The translations under genes were made by a program, and so were the position numbers. A stretch of 64,000 nucleotides of DNA from Anaerolineales bacterium (lineage in GTDB: Bacteria > Chloroflexota > Anaerolineae > Anaerolineales > Villigracilaceae). Shown here piece by piece: positions 48,267 through 57,209 of the stretch (its first letter is position 1; each line of letters opens with the position of its first letter). The stretch spans positions 2,542,001 through 2,606,000 of the forward strand of contig CP129482.1 of assembly GCA_030583925.1 (NCBI GenBank). The letters are read 5' to 3'. The notes under the pieces are model-generated. The model was not told where the DNA came from and made no database searches. It saw only the letters and a program-made list of their open reading frames with translations.

Positions 48267-51122
48267 ATGGACCTCCACTCCGATTTATTACGAATACTCC
48301 CCGCCACTCGCGTCCATACTCGCTTAATTGACCGCATCGCGTACGCCAACGATGCGTCGTACTTTCGGCTCGTGCCGCAAGCGGTAGTACAGCCGAAATC
48401 CATTGGTGAAATACAATCCCTCTTCAAATTTACACAAATAAACAAAATCCCCATGACCTTTCGCGCGGCAGGAACGAGTCTCTCGGGCCAGGCGCAAAGC
48501 GACGGCATCCTAGTTGATATTTCCAAACATTGGGGCAAATACAGCATTGAAAACGAAGCGCGGCGTATCCGTTTTCAGCCGGGGATTGTCGGCGGCTTCA
48601 TCAATGCGGCTCTCAAGCCTCACCGCCGCCGAATCGGACCCGACCCCGCATCGATCGACGCGTGCATGATGGGCGGCATCCTTGCCAACAATTCAAGCGG
48701 CATGTGCTGCGGTGTGACCGAGAATTCGTATCGCACGATCCATTCGATGACGTTCACCCTGCCGAACGGCTTTACGCTTAACACTGCCTCGCCAAACGCA
48801 AGTCAAGTTTTTGAAAACGAACAGCCAGATATTGCTAAAGGACTGCTCGAACTTAAACAACGAATCATCAACTCGACATCCGAACACAGGGGCGAGACGC
48901 TCGCACAAAAAATTCGCCGTCGTTACCAAATGAAGAATACGAACGGGTACCTGCTCAACGCGTTTCTCGATTTTGAGAGCCCCCTCGACATCCTCACCCA
49001 TCTCTTGATCGGCTCGGAAGGCACGCTGGGATTCATCGCCGAAGCTGTATTGAATACTCTGTCAGATTATCCCCTCCGTTACACCGGGCAGTTATATTTC
49101 AGGAACATCCAGGATGCCGCTTCTGCGATCGCGCCGATCAAAGCGTCAGGAGCGCGCGCAGCGGAGATCATGGATCGCGCCGCGCTTCGATCTGTCCAAC
49201 ATCATCACGGCGTGCCAGCGATTCTGAGTCAACTGCCTGATCAGGCGGCGGCGATCCTCGTGGAGTATCAGGCTGAGGATACTGGATCAATTTCCGCCTT
49301 CGTCAAAGAAGCGGAGCGCGTCGTCAGGCAGATCAAACTCCTCCACGATCCCGAATTCACCGACGATCCGACCCAAGCATTCGCTTTATGGAAAACGCGC
49401 AAAGGCATCATCCCCTCGATTGGCGGGATGCGCGCATCAGGAACCACGTGCATCAACGAGGATGTCGCGTTCCCGGTCGAGCGTCTCGCGGATGCCGTCA
49501 CAGATCTACAGAGACTCTTCATGGATTTTGGTTATGCCGATGGCGCGGTGTTTGGTCATGCGAAAGACGGCAACCTGCATTTTCTGATCAATCAAGCCTT
49601 CAACACCGATGCAGACACGCGCCATTTCGATGGTTTCATCCATGCGATGGTCAAACTCGTCAGCGGGAAATATGATGGCGCGCTCAAAGCCGAACACGGC
49701 ACGGGTCGCAACATGGCCCCATTCGTCGAAACCGAATGGGGCGCGGAAGCCTACGCGGTGATGCGCGATCTCAAATCACTGCTTGATCCCGATCACATGC
49801 TCAATCCAGGCGTGATGATTAATGATGACCCGAACGCACACGCTACTGCGCTCAAAGGGATGGCGCTAGTCTCGCCGAAAATTGACAAGTGCATCGAATG
49901 CGGATTTTGCGAGTCGCGCTGTCCCAGCCGCCGCCTGACTCTGACTCCCAGACAGCGGATCGTCGTCCAAAGGGAACTCGCTCGAATGCGCCTCGCCGGA
50001 TCGGACTCACCCCAAGCTGATTCGCTCTCGAAAGACTACAACTACGCTGGAATTGACACCTGCGCCGCGGACGGGCTGTGCGAGACCGCCTGTCCGGTCA
50101 GCATCAATACGGGAGAGTACATCAAAGGCTTGCGTTCCGATGCTGTGAAAGATGAATCATCCGCGTTATGGATCGCAAATCATTTTGCGCTCGCAGAAAA
50201 ATCCATTGGGCTCGCAACGGGGCTGGGTCACGTTGCCGAAAAATTGATCGGCACAAAGGGGATCAATTCGATTATTCGAACCGCAGAAAAAATCTCAAAG
50301 ATCACTTTACCGAAATGGAACAACGCAATCCCGTTCCCCTCTGCTTCACTGAGCGGGATCAAGCGTCGCGCCAAGGATACGTCTCGCGCCGAATTCATTT
50401 ATTTCCCTTCCTGCATTTCGCGTCAATTGGGGATTCCCGCAGGTGAAAGAAGAAAGTCACTGACAGAAACATTCCTGACTCTTTCACAACGCGCCGACAT
50501 CAGCCTGTCCATTCCAGACGATGTGATTGGCACGTGTTGCGGAATGCCCTTTCAATCCAAAGGGTATCGCGCTGCATCGCAAGCCACGCTTCACCAAACC
50601 ATTCAAAAGTTATGGCGCTGGTCAGATGGCGGACGAATCCCGATCTTCCTCGACACCACCTCCTGCACACATGCGCTTCGCACACGCGGAGACGATCTCA
50701 ACGAGGAAGTTAAAATCCGCTGGAGGCAGTTGACTTTGCTCGATGGCGTTGAATTTTTGCACGATCATGTCTTGCCGAAACTCGCGCTTCATCCACTTCA
50801 AGACGAAATCATCCTGCACCCCAATTGTTCGGCGCGCAAACTCGGCGTGGACGGCAAGATTCTTTCCATTGCTCAACGATGCGTACGGACGGCGACCGTT
50901 CCGCTCAATCTCGGTTGCTGCGCCTTCGCCGGCGACCGCGGATTGCTCTTCCCCGAACTGACGCGATCCGCAACGGAGAAAGAAAGCACCGAGGCGCTGG
51001 CGCGCGAATACGACGGCTATTACTCGTCCAACATTCCCTGCGAGATGGGCATGAGCGAAGCCACTAAAAAGCAATACCTGTCCATTGCGTATCTGGTTGA
51101 GAAGGCAAGTAGATCTTCATGA
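48267..51122 (+). CDS. FAD-binding and 4Fe-4S oxidoreductase, D-lactate dehydrogenase type
   Basis: A 951-residue fused flavoprotein. The N-terminal PCMH-type FAD domain has TFRAAGTSLSGQAQSDGILV and GGILANNSSGMCCG. The FAD-oxidase C-terminal domain has AVFGHAKDGNLHFLINQAF and KAEHGTGRNMAPFVE. Two 4Fe-4S motifs, CIECGFCESRCPS and CAADGLCETACPV, follow. Two CCG-type motifs, CCGMPFQSKGY and CCAFAGDRGLLFPE, end it. This is the layout of quinone- or cytochrome-linked D-lactate (2-hydroxy acid) dehydrogenases (DLD-II-like). The ATG at 48267 is nine bases after the zwf stop and has no good ribosome site. It is flanked by zwf 3' sequence on both sides, suggesting insertion. Confidence 0.9.
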   Translation: MDLHSDLLRILPATRVHTRLIDRIAYANDASYFRLVPQAVVQPKSIGEIQSLFKFTQINKIPMTFRAAGTSLSGQAQSDGILVDISKHWGKYSIENEARRIRFQPGIVGGFINAALKPHRRRIGPDPASIDACMMGGILANNSSGMCCGVTENSYRTIHSMTFTLPNGFTLNTASPNASQVFENEQPDIAKGLLELKQRIINSTSEHRGETLAQKIRRRYQMKNTNGYLLNAFLDFESPLDILTHLLIGSEGTLGFIAEAVLNTLSDYPLRYTGQLYFRNIQDAASAIAPIKASGARAAEIMDRAALRSVQHHHGVPAILSQLPDQAAAILVEYQAEDTGSISAFVKEAERVVRQIKLLHDPEFTDDPTQAFALWKTRKGIIPSIGGMRASGTTCINEDVAFPVERLADAVTDLQRLFMDFGYADGAVFGHAKDGNLHFLINQAFNTDADTRHFDGFIHAMVKLVSGKYDGALKAEHGTGRNMAPFVETEWGAEAYAVMRDLKSLLDPDHMLNPGVMINDDPNAHATALKGMALVSPKIDKCIECGFCESRCPSRRLTLTPRQRIVVQRELARMRLAGSDSPQADSLSKDYNYAGIDTCAADGLCETACPVSINTGEYIKGLRSDAVKDESSALWIANHFALAEKSIGLATGLGHVAEKLIGTKGINSIIRTAEKISKITLPKWNNAIPFPSASLSGIKRRAKDTSRAEFIYFPSCISRQLGIPAGERRKSLTETFLTLSQRADISLSIPDDVIGTCCGMPFQSKGYRAASQATLHQTIQKLWRWSDGGRIPIFLDTTSCTHALRTRGDDLNEEVKIRWRQLTLLDGVEFLHDHVLPKLALHPLQDEIILHPNCSARKLGVDGKILSIAQRCVRTATVPLNLGCCAFAGDRGLLFPELTRSATEKESTEALAREYDGYYSSNIPCEMGMSEATKKQYLSIAYLVEKASRSS

Positions 51123-51141
51123 CCAAGTAGGAATAGGCGCT

Positions 51142-51254
51142 CAATAACCCGCTCGACCTCTACGAGGTCGGCTCGTGGAGTCCCGTCAAAAGAGGACGCG
51201 TTGCTGGCACGCGACGGGAGGATTTGGTCCATGTGGCATGGGAGGAAGGAATGA
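51142..51254 (+). pseudogene. 3' stub of a second zwf gene, frameshifted
   Basis: Encodes NPLDLYEVGSWSPVK, then after one inserted base ADALLARDGRIWSMW, ending in TGA. This matches the zwf C-terminus (TYDVGSWGPTK, ADALLARDGRTWSMW). It begins about 20 bases after the dehydrogenase stop. The rest of the gap 51123-51435 holds only this stub, a terminator and unremarkable AT-rich sequence. Confidence 0.85.
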
Positions 51255-51260
51255 AAACAA

Positions 51261-51295
51261 AACGCCCGCGATTTCTCCTAATCGCGGGCGTTTTT
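51261..51295 (+). terminator. Rho-independent terminator after the zwf stub
   Basis: AACGCCCGCGAT pairs with ATCGCGGGCGTT, with an 8-base loop and TTTTT tail. It ends the long plus-strand run from 44055. Confidence 0.9.
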
Positions 51296-51435
51296 CTTAT
51301 TGCAAATTCGCACATTTTCGTCAGCATCCTGCAACAATCAAACAAACATCGCAAAGGACGGATTGGGGTTTTAGTATCCAAATGAACCCGCAATGAAAAA
51401 GTATCGTTTATGTAAGCGAACACGATGATGCAATA

Positions 51436-52128
51436 ATGGCGCTCGCCCAACCCACCTTCCTGCGACGAAACCGGCGGTCAATTCTGATCGCCATCTGCGT
51501 CTTGCTGATACTCTGGTGGACGCGCGTCCCGGTCATGGATTTTCTTCGCTGGGTCGTAGACCGCGACGCGGTCGCGGAGTACATGATCAGTTATGGGGAT
51601 TGGGCGATGGCGCTCTATCTTTCCCTGCTCATCCTGCAAGTGATCGTCGCGATGATTCCGGGGCAGGCACTCGTTTTCGCTGCGGGGTATATCTTCGGGT
51701 TCATCCCCACCCTATTGGTGACGATACCGGCGGCGGTGTTAAGTAGTCAACTCGCGTTTCTGCTTGCCCGCCGGTTCGGAAAGCCCCTCGCCTACCGTCT
51801 CGCTTCGCAGAAAGCGATTGAGCGCTGGGAAAGCATGTCGCGCAATCAGGGAATCGCCTTTTATTTTCTAGCCTTCAACCTGCCCATCTTCCCCTCCGAC
51901 GCGATGTGCTACGTTGCCGGGCTGGGAGCGATCAGCGGACCACACTTTCTCGTTGCAAATTTTCTGGGTCGCTTCGTTTCGACGGTCTTCACGGTCGCGG
52001 TCAGCGCGTATGGGTTCGACCTGCCCGGCTGGTTCTGGGCGGCGGCTATCGCGGTAATTCTGATTCTATACTTCAGTTGGATGGCATACGCCAGAAAATA
52101 CAACCTCAAAGTGGAAAGAGAAAATTAA
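51436..52128 (+). CDS. TVP38/TMEM64 (DedA-like) membrane protein
   Basis: A 230-residue protein with about six helices. VIVAMIPGQALVFAAGYIFG is the conserved re-entrant segment of the TVP38/TMEM64 (SNARE-associated) family, and AFYFLAFNLPIFPSDAMCYVAG holds the second proline-rich segment. Relatives move lipids or act in ion homeostasis; the role here is unknown. The stop overlaps the convergent amidase stop by four bases. No Shine-Dalgarno sequence is visible before the ATG. Confidence 0.87.
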   Translation: MALAQPTFLRRNRRSILIAICVLLILWWTRVPVMDFLRWVVDRDAVAEYMISYGDWAMALYLSLLILQVIVAMIPGQALVFAAGYIFGFIPTLLVTIPAAVLSSQLAFLLARRFGKPLAYRLASQKAIERWESMSRNQGIAFYFLAFNLPIFPSDAMCYVAGLGAISGPHFLVANFLGRFVSTVFTVAVSAYGFDLPGWFWAAAIAVILILYFSWMAYARKYNLKVEREN

Positions 52129-53636
52129 ACGTTCAAATTCGCCGTCGGCAAAAAGCGCGGCTGCCTGCGGAACTGCGTCGCCTGCTCGAACGCGTAAGCG
52201 AGTCTGATCAACGTCGGCTCCTGCCAGGCGGTCGAGAAGAACGAGATTCCCACCGGCAGACCAAACACATATCCCGCCGGGACAGTGATGTGCGGATACC
52301 CCGCCACCGCCGCAGGCGACGTGGACTCCATATCCCAATTCAGCGCGTCGCCGTTTGCGAGGTCAATCACCCACGCCGGTCCGCCCGACGGCACGACGAT
52401 CGCATCAAGTTTATATTTTTTCAACGTCGCATCAATTCCCTGTTTACGTGTGAGCCGCAGATTCTTCGCCAACGCGGCTTTGTATTTGCGAGACTTCAAC
52501 GAACCTCGCTCTAGCGCCGACGTCATGCGTTCCTGTCCGAAATACGGCATCACCTTGTCGCTGTTTTCCTCGTTAAAACGGATCACATCTTCCATCGAAT
52601 GAACGCTCACGCTAGGGTCGAGATTTTCCAAATACGCGTTCAAATCCGCTTTGAATTCAAAGTGCAACACTTCCATTTCGCTATCGCTGAATTTGTCGAA
52701 GTTTTTCACATTCGCCGGGTCAACGATCACCGCGCCGAGTTGTTTCAGCGCTTCAAGGCACGTCTCGAAAATTTTCAGGATGCGCGGATTCGTCCCCGCC
52801 ATATTCCGCGCGACGCCGATGCGCGCGCCTTTGAGACCATCGAGGTCGAGAAATTTTGTGTAATTGGACAAACCCCGCTTCTTGCTCGGACGTGTGGCTG
52901 GGTCGCCAGCGTCAACTCCGGTCATCGCCCCGAGCATGATCGCGGCATCGGCGACCGTCCGCGTCATGGGACCCGGCGTATCCTGGCTGTGCGCGATGGG
53001 GATGATCCCGCTGCGACTCAATAAACCAAGCGTCGGCTTGATGCCCACGATTCCATTCGTCTGCGCGGGGCAGATGATTGAGCCGTCGGTCTCCGTCCCC
53101 ACCGCCCCGACGGATAAATTCGCCGCAATTGCCGCGCCCGACCCGGAGGATGAACCGCACGCGGAGCGATCCAACGCGTACGGGTTGCGAGTCAGCCCGC
53201 CGCGCGAAGACCATCCGCTGATCGAGGGTTTGCCGCGAAAGTTCGCCCACTCGCTCAGGTTGGTTTTGCCGAGGATCACCGCGCCAGCCTTGCGAAGTTG
53301 CTTCACAACGAACGCGTCTTGGGCGGCGAAATTTCCTTCCAACGCCAATGACCCGGCAGTTGTTTGCATCCGGTCGTGTGTGTCAATATTATCTTTGAGG
53401 AGGATCGGGATTCCGTGCAATGCCCCACGCGCTTTTTTCTTCTCTCGCTTCGAGTCTAATTTGTCGGCGATCTCCAACGCGTCGGGGTTCAATTCGATAA
53501 TCGAGTTGATGTGCGGACCGTTCTTGTCCATTGCCTCGATGCGCGCCAAATATAATTCGGCGAGCTGACGCGCCGTCAACTCGCCCGAATCCAATTTTTG
53601 ACGAAGTTCCGCGATCGTCCACTCCGGCAGGATCAT
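52125..53636 (-). CDS. Amidase-signature family amidase
   Basis: A 503-residue amidase with the Ser-cisSer-Lys triad: lysine in IPILLKDNIDT, the cis-serine in SACGSSSGSGAAIAANL and the nucleophile in VGTETDGSIICPA. It hydrolyses amide bonds; it is longer than GatA and not beside gatB/gatC, so a free-standing amidase is likelier. The start overlaps the CBS protein stop by one base (TAATG). Confidence 0.9.
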   Translation of the reverse strand: MILPEWTIAELRQKLDSGELTARQLAELYLARIEAMDKNGPHINSIIELNPDALEIADKLDSKREKKKARGALHGIPILLKDNIDTHDRMQTTAGSLALEGNFAAQDAFVVKQLRKAGAVILGKTNLSEWANFRGKPSISGWSSRGGLTRNPYALDRSACGSSSGSGAAIAANLSVGAVGTETDGSIICPAQTNGIVGIKPTLGLLSRSGIIPIAHSQDTPGPMTRTVADAAIMLGAMTGVDAGDPATRPSKKRGLSNYTKFLDLDGLKGARIGVARNMAGTNPRILKIFETCLEALKQLGAVIVDPANVKNFDKFSDSEMEVLHFEFKADLNAYLENLDPSVSVHSMEDVIRFNEENSDKVMPYFGQERMTSALERGSLKSRKYKAALAKNLRLTRKQGIDATLKKYKLDAIVVPSGGPAWVIDLANGDALNWDMESTSPAAVAGYPHITVPAGYVFGLPVGISFFSTAWQEPTLIRLAYAFEQATQFRRQPRFLPTANLNV

Positions 53637-54073
53637 TATCGCCCGCCGCCGGTGATGTAATGTTCCAACTGTGCGATCATGGCTTTCTGCGTTTCCACCA
53701 CTTCGCGCAACACATCGCGTACTGAGATCAAGCCCACCAAATTGTCGTTCGCGTACACGGGCAAATGGCGGATGTTCTTGTCAATCATCAATTGCATACA
53801 AGTTTCGAGATCCTCGTCGGCTTCGATATTGATCACTTTGCCGGTCATGATTTCCTCTACCTTGGTTTCTTTCGCCAGTCTCCCCGAAAGTTCGAGTTTA
53901 CGCACGCAATCTCGTTCAGACAAGATTCCCTTTTCTTTGCCGTCTTCCAGCACCAGCACGGCGCCGGTATTGTGCTTTGCCATTAATTTCATGGCGTCCA
54001 GCACGCTTGCGGAAGGGGTAATCGCAACGATCTCGCTCCCCTTTTTGCGAATCATGTCGCGAACGGTAGCCAT
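53636..54073 (-). CDS. Two-CBS-domain protein
   Basis: A 145-residue protein made of two CBS modules (VRDMIRKKGSEIVAI to VLVLEDGKEKGILSERD, and VEEIMTGKVINIEADEDLE to LVGLISVRDVLREVV). CBS pairs bind adenine nucleotides and regulate partners. The ATG at 54073 has AAGGAG upstream. Coupled to the amidase, which might be its target; that is conjecture. Confidence 0.9.
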   Translation of the reverse strand: MATVRDMIRKKGSEIVAITPSASVLDAMKLMAKHNTGAVLVLEDGKEKGILSERDCVRKLELSGRLAKETKVEEIMTGKVINIEADEDLETCMQLMIDKNIRHLPVYANDNLVGLISVRDVLREVVETQKAMIAQLEHYITGGGR

Positions 54074-54144
54074 GGCGCACACTCCTTTTTGCCTGATTTG
54101 CCAAAGTATAGACTCAAACGCTCAGGCTGACAAGCAATCGCCGG

Positions 54145-54963
54145 TCAAAAGATATTCTGCCGGATGTTCCAATATTTGGAGATTTCTCGAATTTCTTCGG
54201 GGCTGAGACCGCCTCCCCCACCGGCGAGCAGGTTGAGCGTCTCGTAATGAGCGGCTGTTTCGGCATATTCGATCAGATCAAGGGCGTGGAGGATGGATTC
54301 GTCCGCCCGCGCCATCACCCCATGCCTAGCCCAGACGACAATCCGCCTCTCGCGCAGGGCAAGCTTGGTCTCTACCACCAGTTGGGCGGATCCCGGCATG
54401 AGGAAGGGAAGTACAGCGATTCCCTCGGGCATATTGAAGATGGTCTCCGGCTGCCAGCGCAAGAGGCGGCGGCTGAGGTTTTTCTCGTCTTGATACTCGG
54501 GGAGATGGCTGAGATGCGTAAGGTGAATGGGTTGGGCGTGCAAAACCGCGTGCAGGGAAATCTGGGTGGCGCGCATCCGGTCGGCATGGACGGCGAGGTG
54601 TGAGTTGAACTCACTCGTTACGCGCTGAAACTGTCGCTGCGGAGATGTGAACATCTTCCCGTTTCGTCCGCCCGGCTCGACGATGATGCAGGCAAGGTTC
54701 GCCAGCGGAGCGTCGGCAATCTCGCGCAAGCGTCTGCCTGAACCAGAAACGATCAGCGCCATTCCGGCGAGTTCCGGGGAGTGATGGGGCAACTCGATCA
54801 TTTCCGTTTGCGGGAACAAAACGCTCACATCCAGCGGCACGCGCAGACAGACGGAGACATTCCCCGCGGCGCCCTCGGCGGCGTTCATCTCGGAAAGCCG
54901 CAAGCCGACCTGTCCTAATTGAAAGGTAATTTCAGTGATACTAAAATGTGTAAAATCCGTCAT
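54145..54963 (-). CDS. Class II aldolase/adducin-family protein (rhamnulose-1-phosphate aldolase-like)
   Basis: A 272-residue zinc aldolase. SEFNSHLAVHAD holds the catalytic glutamate and a substrate-site segment. SLHAVLHAQPIHLTHL gives the zinc histidines, and VVWARHGVMARADESILHA the third. Overall order matches RhaD. No rhamnose isomerase or kinase is present, so the sugar phosphate substrate is open. The ATG at 54963 gives the best N-terminus. Confidence 0.82.
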   Translation of the reverse strand: MTDFTHFSITEITFQLGQVGLRLSEMNAAEGAAGNVSVCLRVPLDVSVLFPQTEMIELPHHSPELAGMALIVSGSGRRLREIADAPLANLACIIVEPGGRNGKMFTSPQRQFQRVTSEFNSHLAVHADRMRATQISLHAVLHAQPIHLTHLSHLPEYQDEKNLSRRLLRWQPETIFNMPEGIAVLPFLMPGSAQLVVETKLALRERRIVVWARHGVMARADESILHALDLIEYAETAAHYETLNLLAGGGGGLSPEEIREISKYWNIRQNIF

Positions 54964-55033
54964 GTACGCCAGATATTGTATCAAAATCAACAAACCGTCA
55001 AGATCTTCGACGCCACAGATGTGTTTATTTGAT

Positions 55034-55127
55034 TACAATTGAGCGTCAACCCAAAAACAGTCGTTCCATCCACCCCCTCATGTGGCGTTGAACAAGCCGC
55101 AACGAACTTTGCGGCTTGTTTTTTTGC
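55034..55127 (+). ncRNA. Possible short leader or small RNA ending in a strong terminator
   Basis: A -10-like TACAAT (55034-55039) is followed by about 50 bases and a perfect 12-bp terminator hairpin, AACAAGCCGCAA with TTGCGGCTTGTT (55091-55120), and seven T. No gene lies before it on this strand; the upstream gene is divergent. It could be a small RNA or an attenuator for the glycosyltransferases starting at 55191. No good -35 is visible. Confidence 0.4.
55091..55127 (+). terminator. Strong terminator 64 bases before the glycosyltransferase genes
   Basis: A perfect 12-bp stem, 6-base loop and run of seven T. Clear as a terminator; which transcript it ends is uncertain. Confidence 0.9.
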
Positions 55128-55190
55128 ACGCATATGCCGCCATTAACGATCAAGGTATCTCGCAACCATGTTCTACCTCAAGGCGTTTGA

Positions 55191-56249
55191 ATGACAAAAA
55201 TCCTCTCCGTAGCCACTGCCGGTCTCCTGGCAAATCAATTAAAAGACAATGTTCACAAACAGTTTCCTCGAGTAGATTATGTGGAACTGCAAAGCCTGTT
55301 GAATACGAAAGTTATAGATTATTCGGAATACGACGCCACTATTGCAGGACATCTGTTTCGGCGCATCGAACGGGAAATACGGTCAGATGTTTACCTGACG
55401 TACATTAGCTGGCTCAAAAGCAGAGAGTACTCAACCGTTTTCACATGGTCTGAACGCGCCGGCATACCTTTTGCGGGTTTAAAACGCTTTTTCCCCTCAG
55501 ACCTTCGATTTGTCACCATGTTTCAATGCTGGTCAGAACGGCAAGAGACCCTGCTCTCGAAACTGAATCTCTTTTCAGCAATGGACTCCATAATTGTTCA
55601 TTGCGCCAGCATGAAAGAAAACCTGATACGCTTGAACGTGCCCGCCGGCAAAATTCAGGTAATTCATTTCAGCATTGACCAAAATTTCTTCGCCCCACAG
55701 CCCTACGTGAAACAGGAAACCGATCTCATAGCCAGCGTTGGTGAAACACGTTCACGAAACTACAATTCGCTGTTTCAGGCAGCCGCGGGTCTGCCGGCAA
55801 AGATCGAAATCGCCGGATATGGTTATTGGTACGCTCGAGAAAAAAACGATAGCATCAAGAGCAAAATTCCCAACAATGTTATCGCCGCGAAGCGCTTGTC
55901 GTATGATGAGTTGCGCAACCTGTATGCGCGCGCAAGTTTTGTCGTTTTGCCTCTCGAAGACCTTGTTTACTCAGCAGGCGCGACTTCGACGCTGGAAGCG
56001 GGAAGCATGGGACGCGCCGTAATTGCGTTCCGATCGAAAGGAATCACCGAGTACATTGTTGATGGCGAAACGGGGATCCTCGTGGAGCCTGGCAATGTTG
56101 CAGGATTACGAGACGCGATCTCTTATCTCCTCGCCAATCCAGCAGAGGCTGAAAGGCTGGGCGCTAACGCCCGCCGCCGCATCAACGAGCGCTTTCGGCT
56201 TGAAACATACGTGCAAAATATCGCCAATGTTCTCCAGCAACCGGGGTAA
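55191..56249 (+). CDS. Family 1/4-type glycosyltransferase
   Basis: A 352-residue GT-B glycosyltransferase. The donor-binding half has ARASFVVLPLEDLVYSAGAT, SMGRAVIAF and DGETGILVEPGNVAGLRDAI, the usual E-x7-E-like end. The N-terminal half is divergent. Heads a three-gene run for surface glycan synthesis. Sugar donor unknown. Confidence 0.88.
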   Translation: MTKILSVATAGLLANQLKDNVHKQFPRVDYVELQSLLNTKVIDYSEYDATIAGHLFRRIEREIRSDVYLTYISWLKSREYSTVFTWSERAGIPFAGLKRFFPSDLRFVTMFQCWSERQETLLSKLNLFSAMDSIIVHCASMKENLIRLNVPAGKIQVIHFSIDQNFFAPQPYVKQETDLIASVGETRSRNYNSLFQAAAGLPAKIEIAGYGYWYAREKNDSIKSKIPNNVIAAKRLSYDELRNLYARASFVVLPLEDLVYSAGATSTLEAGSMGRAVIAFRSKGITEYIVDGETGILVEPGNVAGLRDAISYLLANPAEAERLGANARRRINERFRLETYVQNIANVLQQPG

Positions 56250-56264
56250 AGTAAGATTTCGCCG

Positions 56265-57209
56265 ATGAAAAAACTATTCTGCACATGCATCATACCCACA
56301 GTCGGCAGAGAGACTCTTGTCCGAGCCGTAGAAAGCGTTCTTTCACAATCGCTCAGGGAGGGCGGCTTTGAAATTATCATTGTGAACGATTCAGGGAAGT
56401 CGCTACCGATCACGAACTGGCAGGATGTGGACAATATCCACACGCTGGACACAAATCAAGCTGAACGCAGCGCAGCGCGCAACGCTGGCGCCGTATGTGC
56501 CAGAGGAGAGTTTCTGCACTTCCTCGACGATGATGATTGGGTGACGCCCGATGCATATCAATATTTCTACAACTTGGCGCGATCCAGTGATGCAAAATGG
56601 CTATATGGAATGACCCAGCTTGTCGATCGTCAGGATCATCCTTTGATTCAATTGAGACACAATTTACACGGAAACGCCTTTTTACAAACGATGTCCGGCG
56701 AATGGATCCCCCTCCAAGCATCCTTGATCGCCAGGGATATATTTTTTGAAGTGGGTGGATTCAACCCGCTTCTCGCGGGCCCCGAAGATATTGATCTATT
56801 AAGACGCTTCTCGCTAAAAGGCGAGTTAGAGGAAACCCCCAACCTTGTCGCCTATGTCGGAATGGGCGACGAGGGGAGCACAACAGACCGTGTTCGGCAT
56901 CCAAAATACAGCCGTCAAGCCCGGGAAGCTATATTGGACTCGCCGGATTGTTTCAGCCGAATGAGAACCTGCGCGAACAATTCATATTGGCATGGGCGAA
57001 TGACCAGAGTGTATCTAACATCGACCTTGTGGAATATCCAACAAAAACGGTATTTCGCCGCCATCAGTCGTCTCGCTCATTCCGTTGCCTGTCTAGCAAA
57101 TGCTATGACAAAGATACTGGACAAAGATTTCTGGAGGGCTATTTCAAAACCTTATGCCAGCGCTACATTTGCAAGAGGGATCGAAGAATCCCAAAGAGGC
57201 GCGGGTTGA
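56265..57209 (+). CDS. Family 2 glycosyltransferase
   Basis: A 314-residue GT-A enzyme. CIIPTVGRETLVRAVESVLS starts the fold, GFEIIIVNDSG binds the nucleotide sugar and EFLHFLDDDDWVTP carries the DxD metal site. GEWIPLQASLIARD and GPEDIDLLRRFSL form the acceptor part. It overlaps the next gene by four bases. A tandem paralogue of that gene: the same blocks occur in the same order. Confidence 0.9.
   Translation: MKKLFCTCIIPTVGRETLVRAVESVLSQSLREGGFEIIIVNDSGKSLPITNWQDVDNIHTLDTNQAERSAARNAGAVCARGEFLHFLDDDDWVTPDAYQYFYNLARSSDAKWLYGMTQLVDRQDHPLIQLRHNLHGNAFLQTMSGEWIPLQASLIARDIFFEVGGFNPLLAGPEDIDLLRRFSLKGELEETPNLVAYVGMGDEGSTTDRVRHPKYSRQAREAILDSPDCFSRMRTCANNSYWHGRMTRVYLTSTLWNIQQKRYFAAISRLAHSVACLANAMTKILDKDFWRAISKPYASATFARGIEESQRGAG

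Noticed and set aside
51175..51396. Small open frame downstream of the D-lactate dehydrogenase gene
   Set aside because: It reads through the frameshifted zwf remnant and the terminator, so it is not a gene.
56948..57205. Upstream extension of the second family 2 glycosyltransferase
   Set aside because: It overlaps the preceding glycosyltransferase in another frame. The fold starts right after the TTG at 57206.
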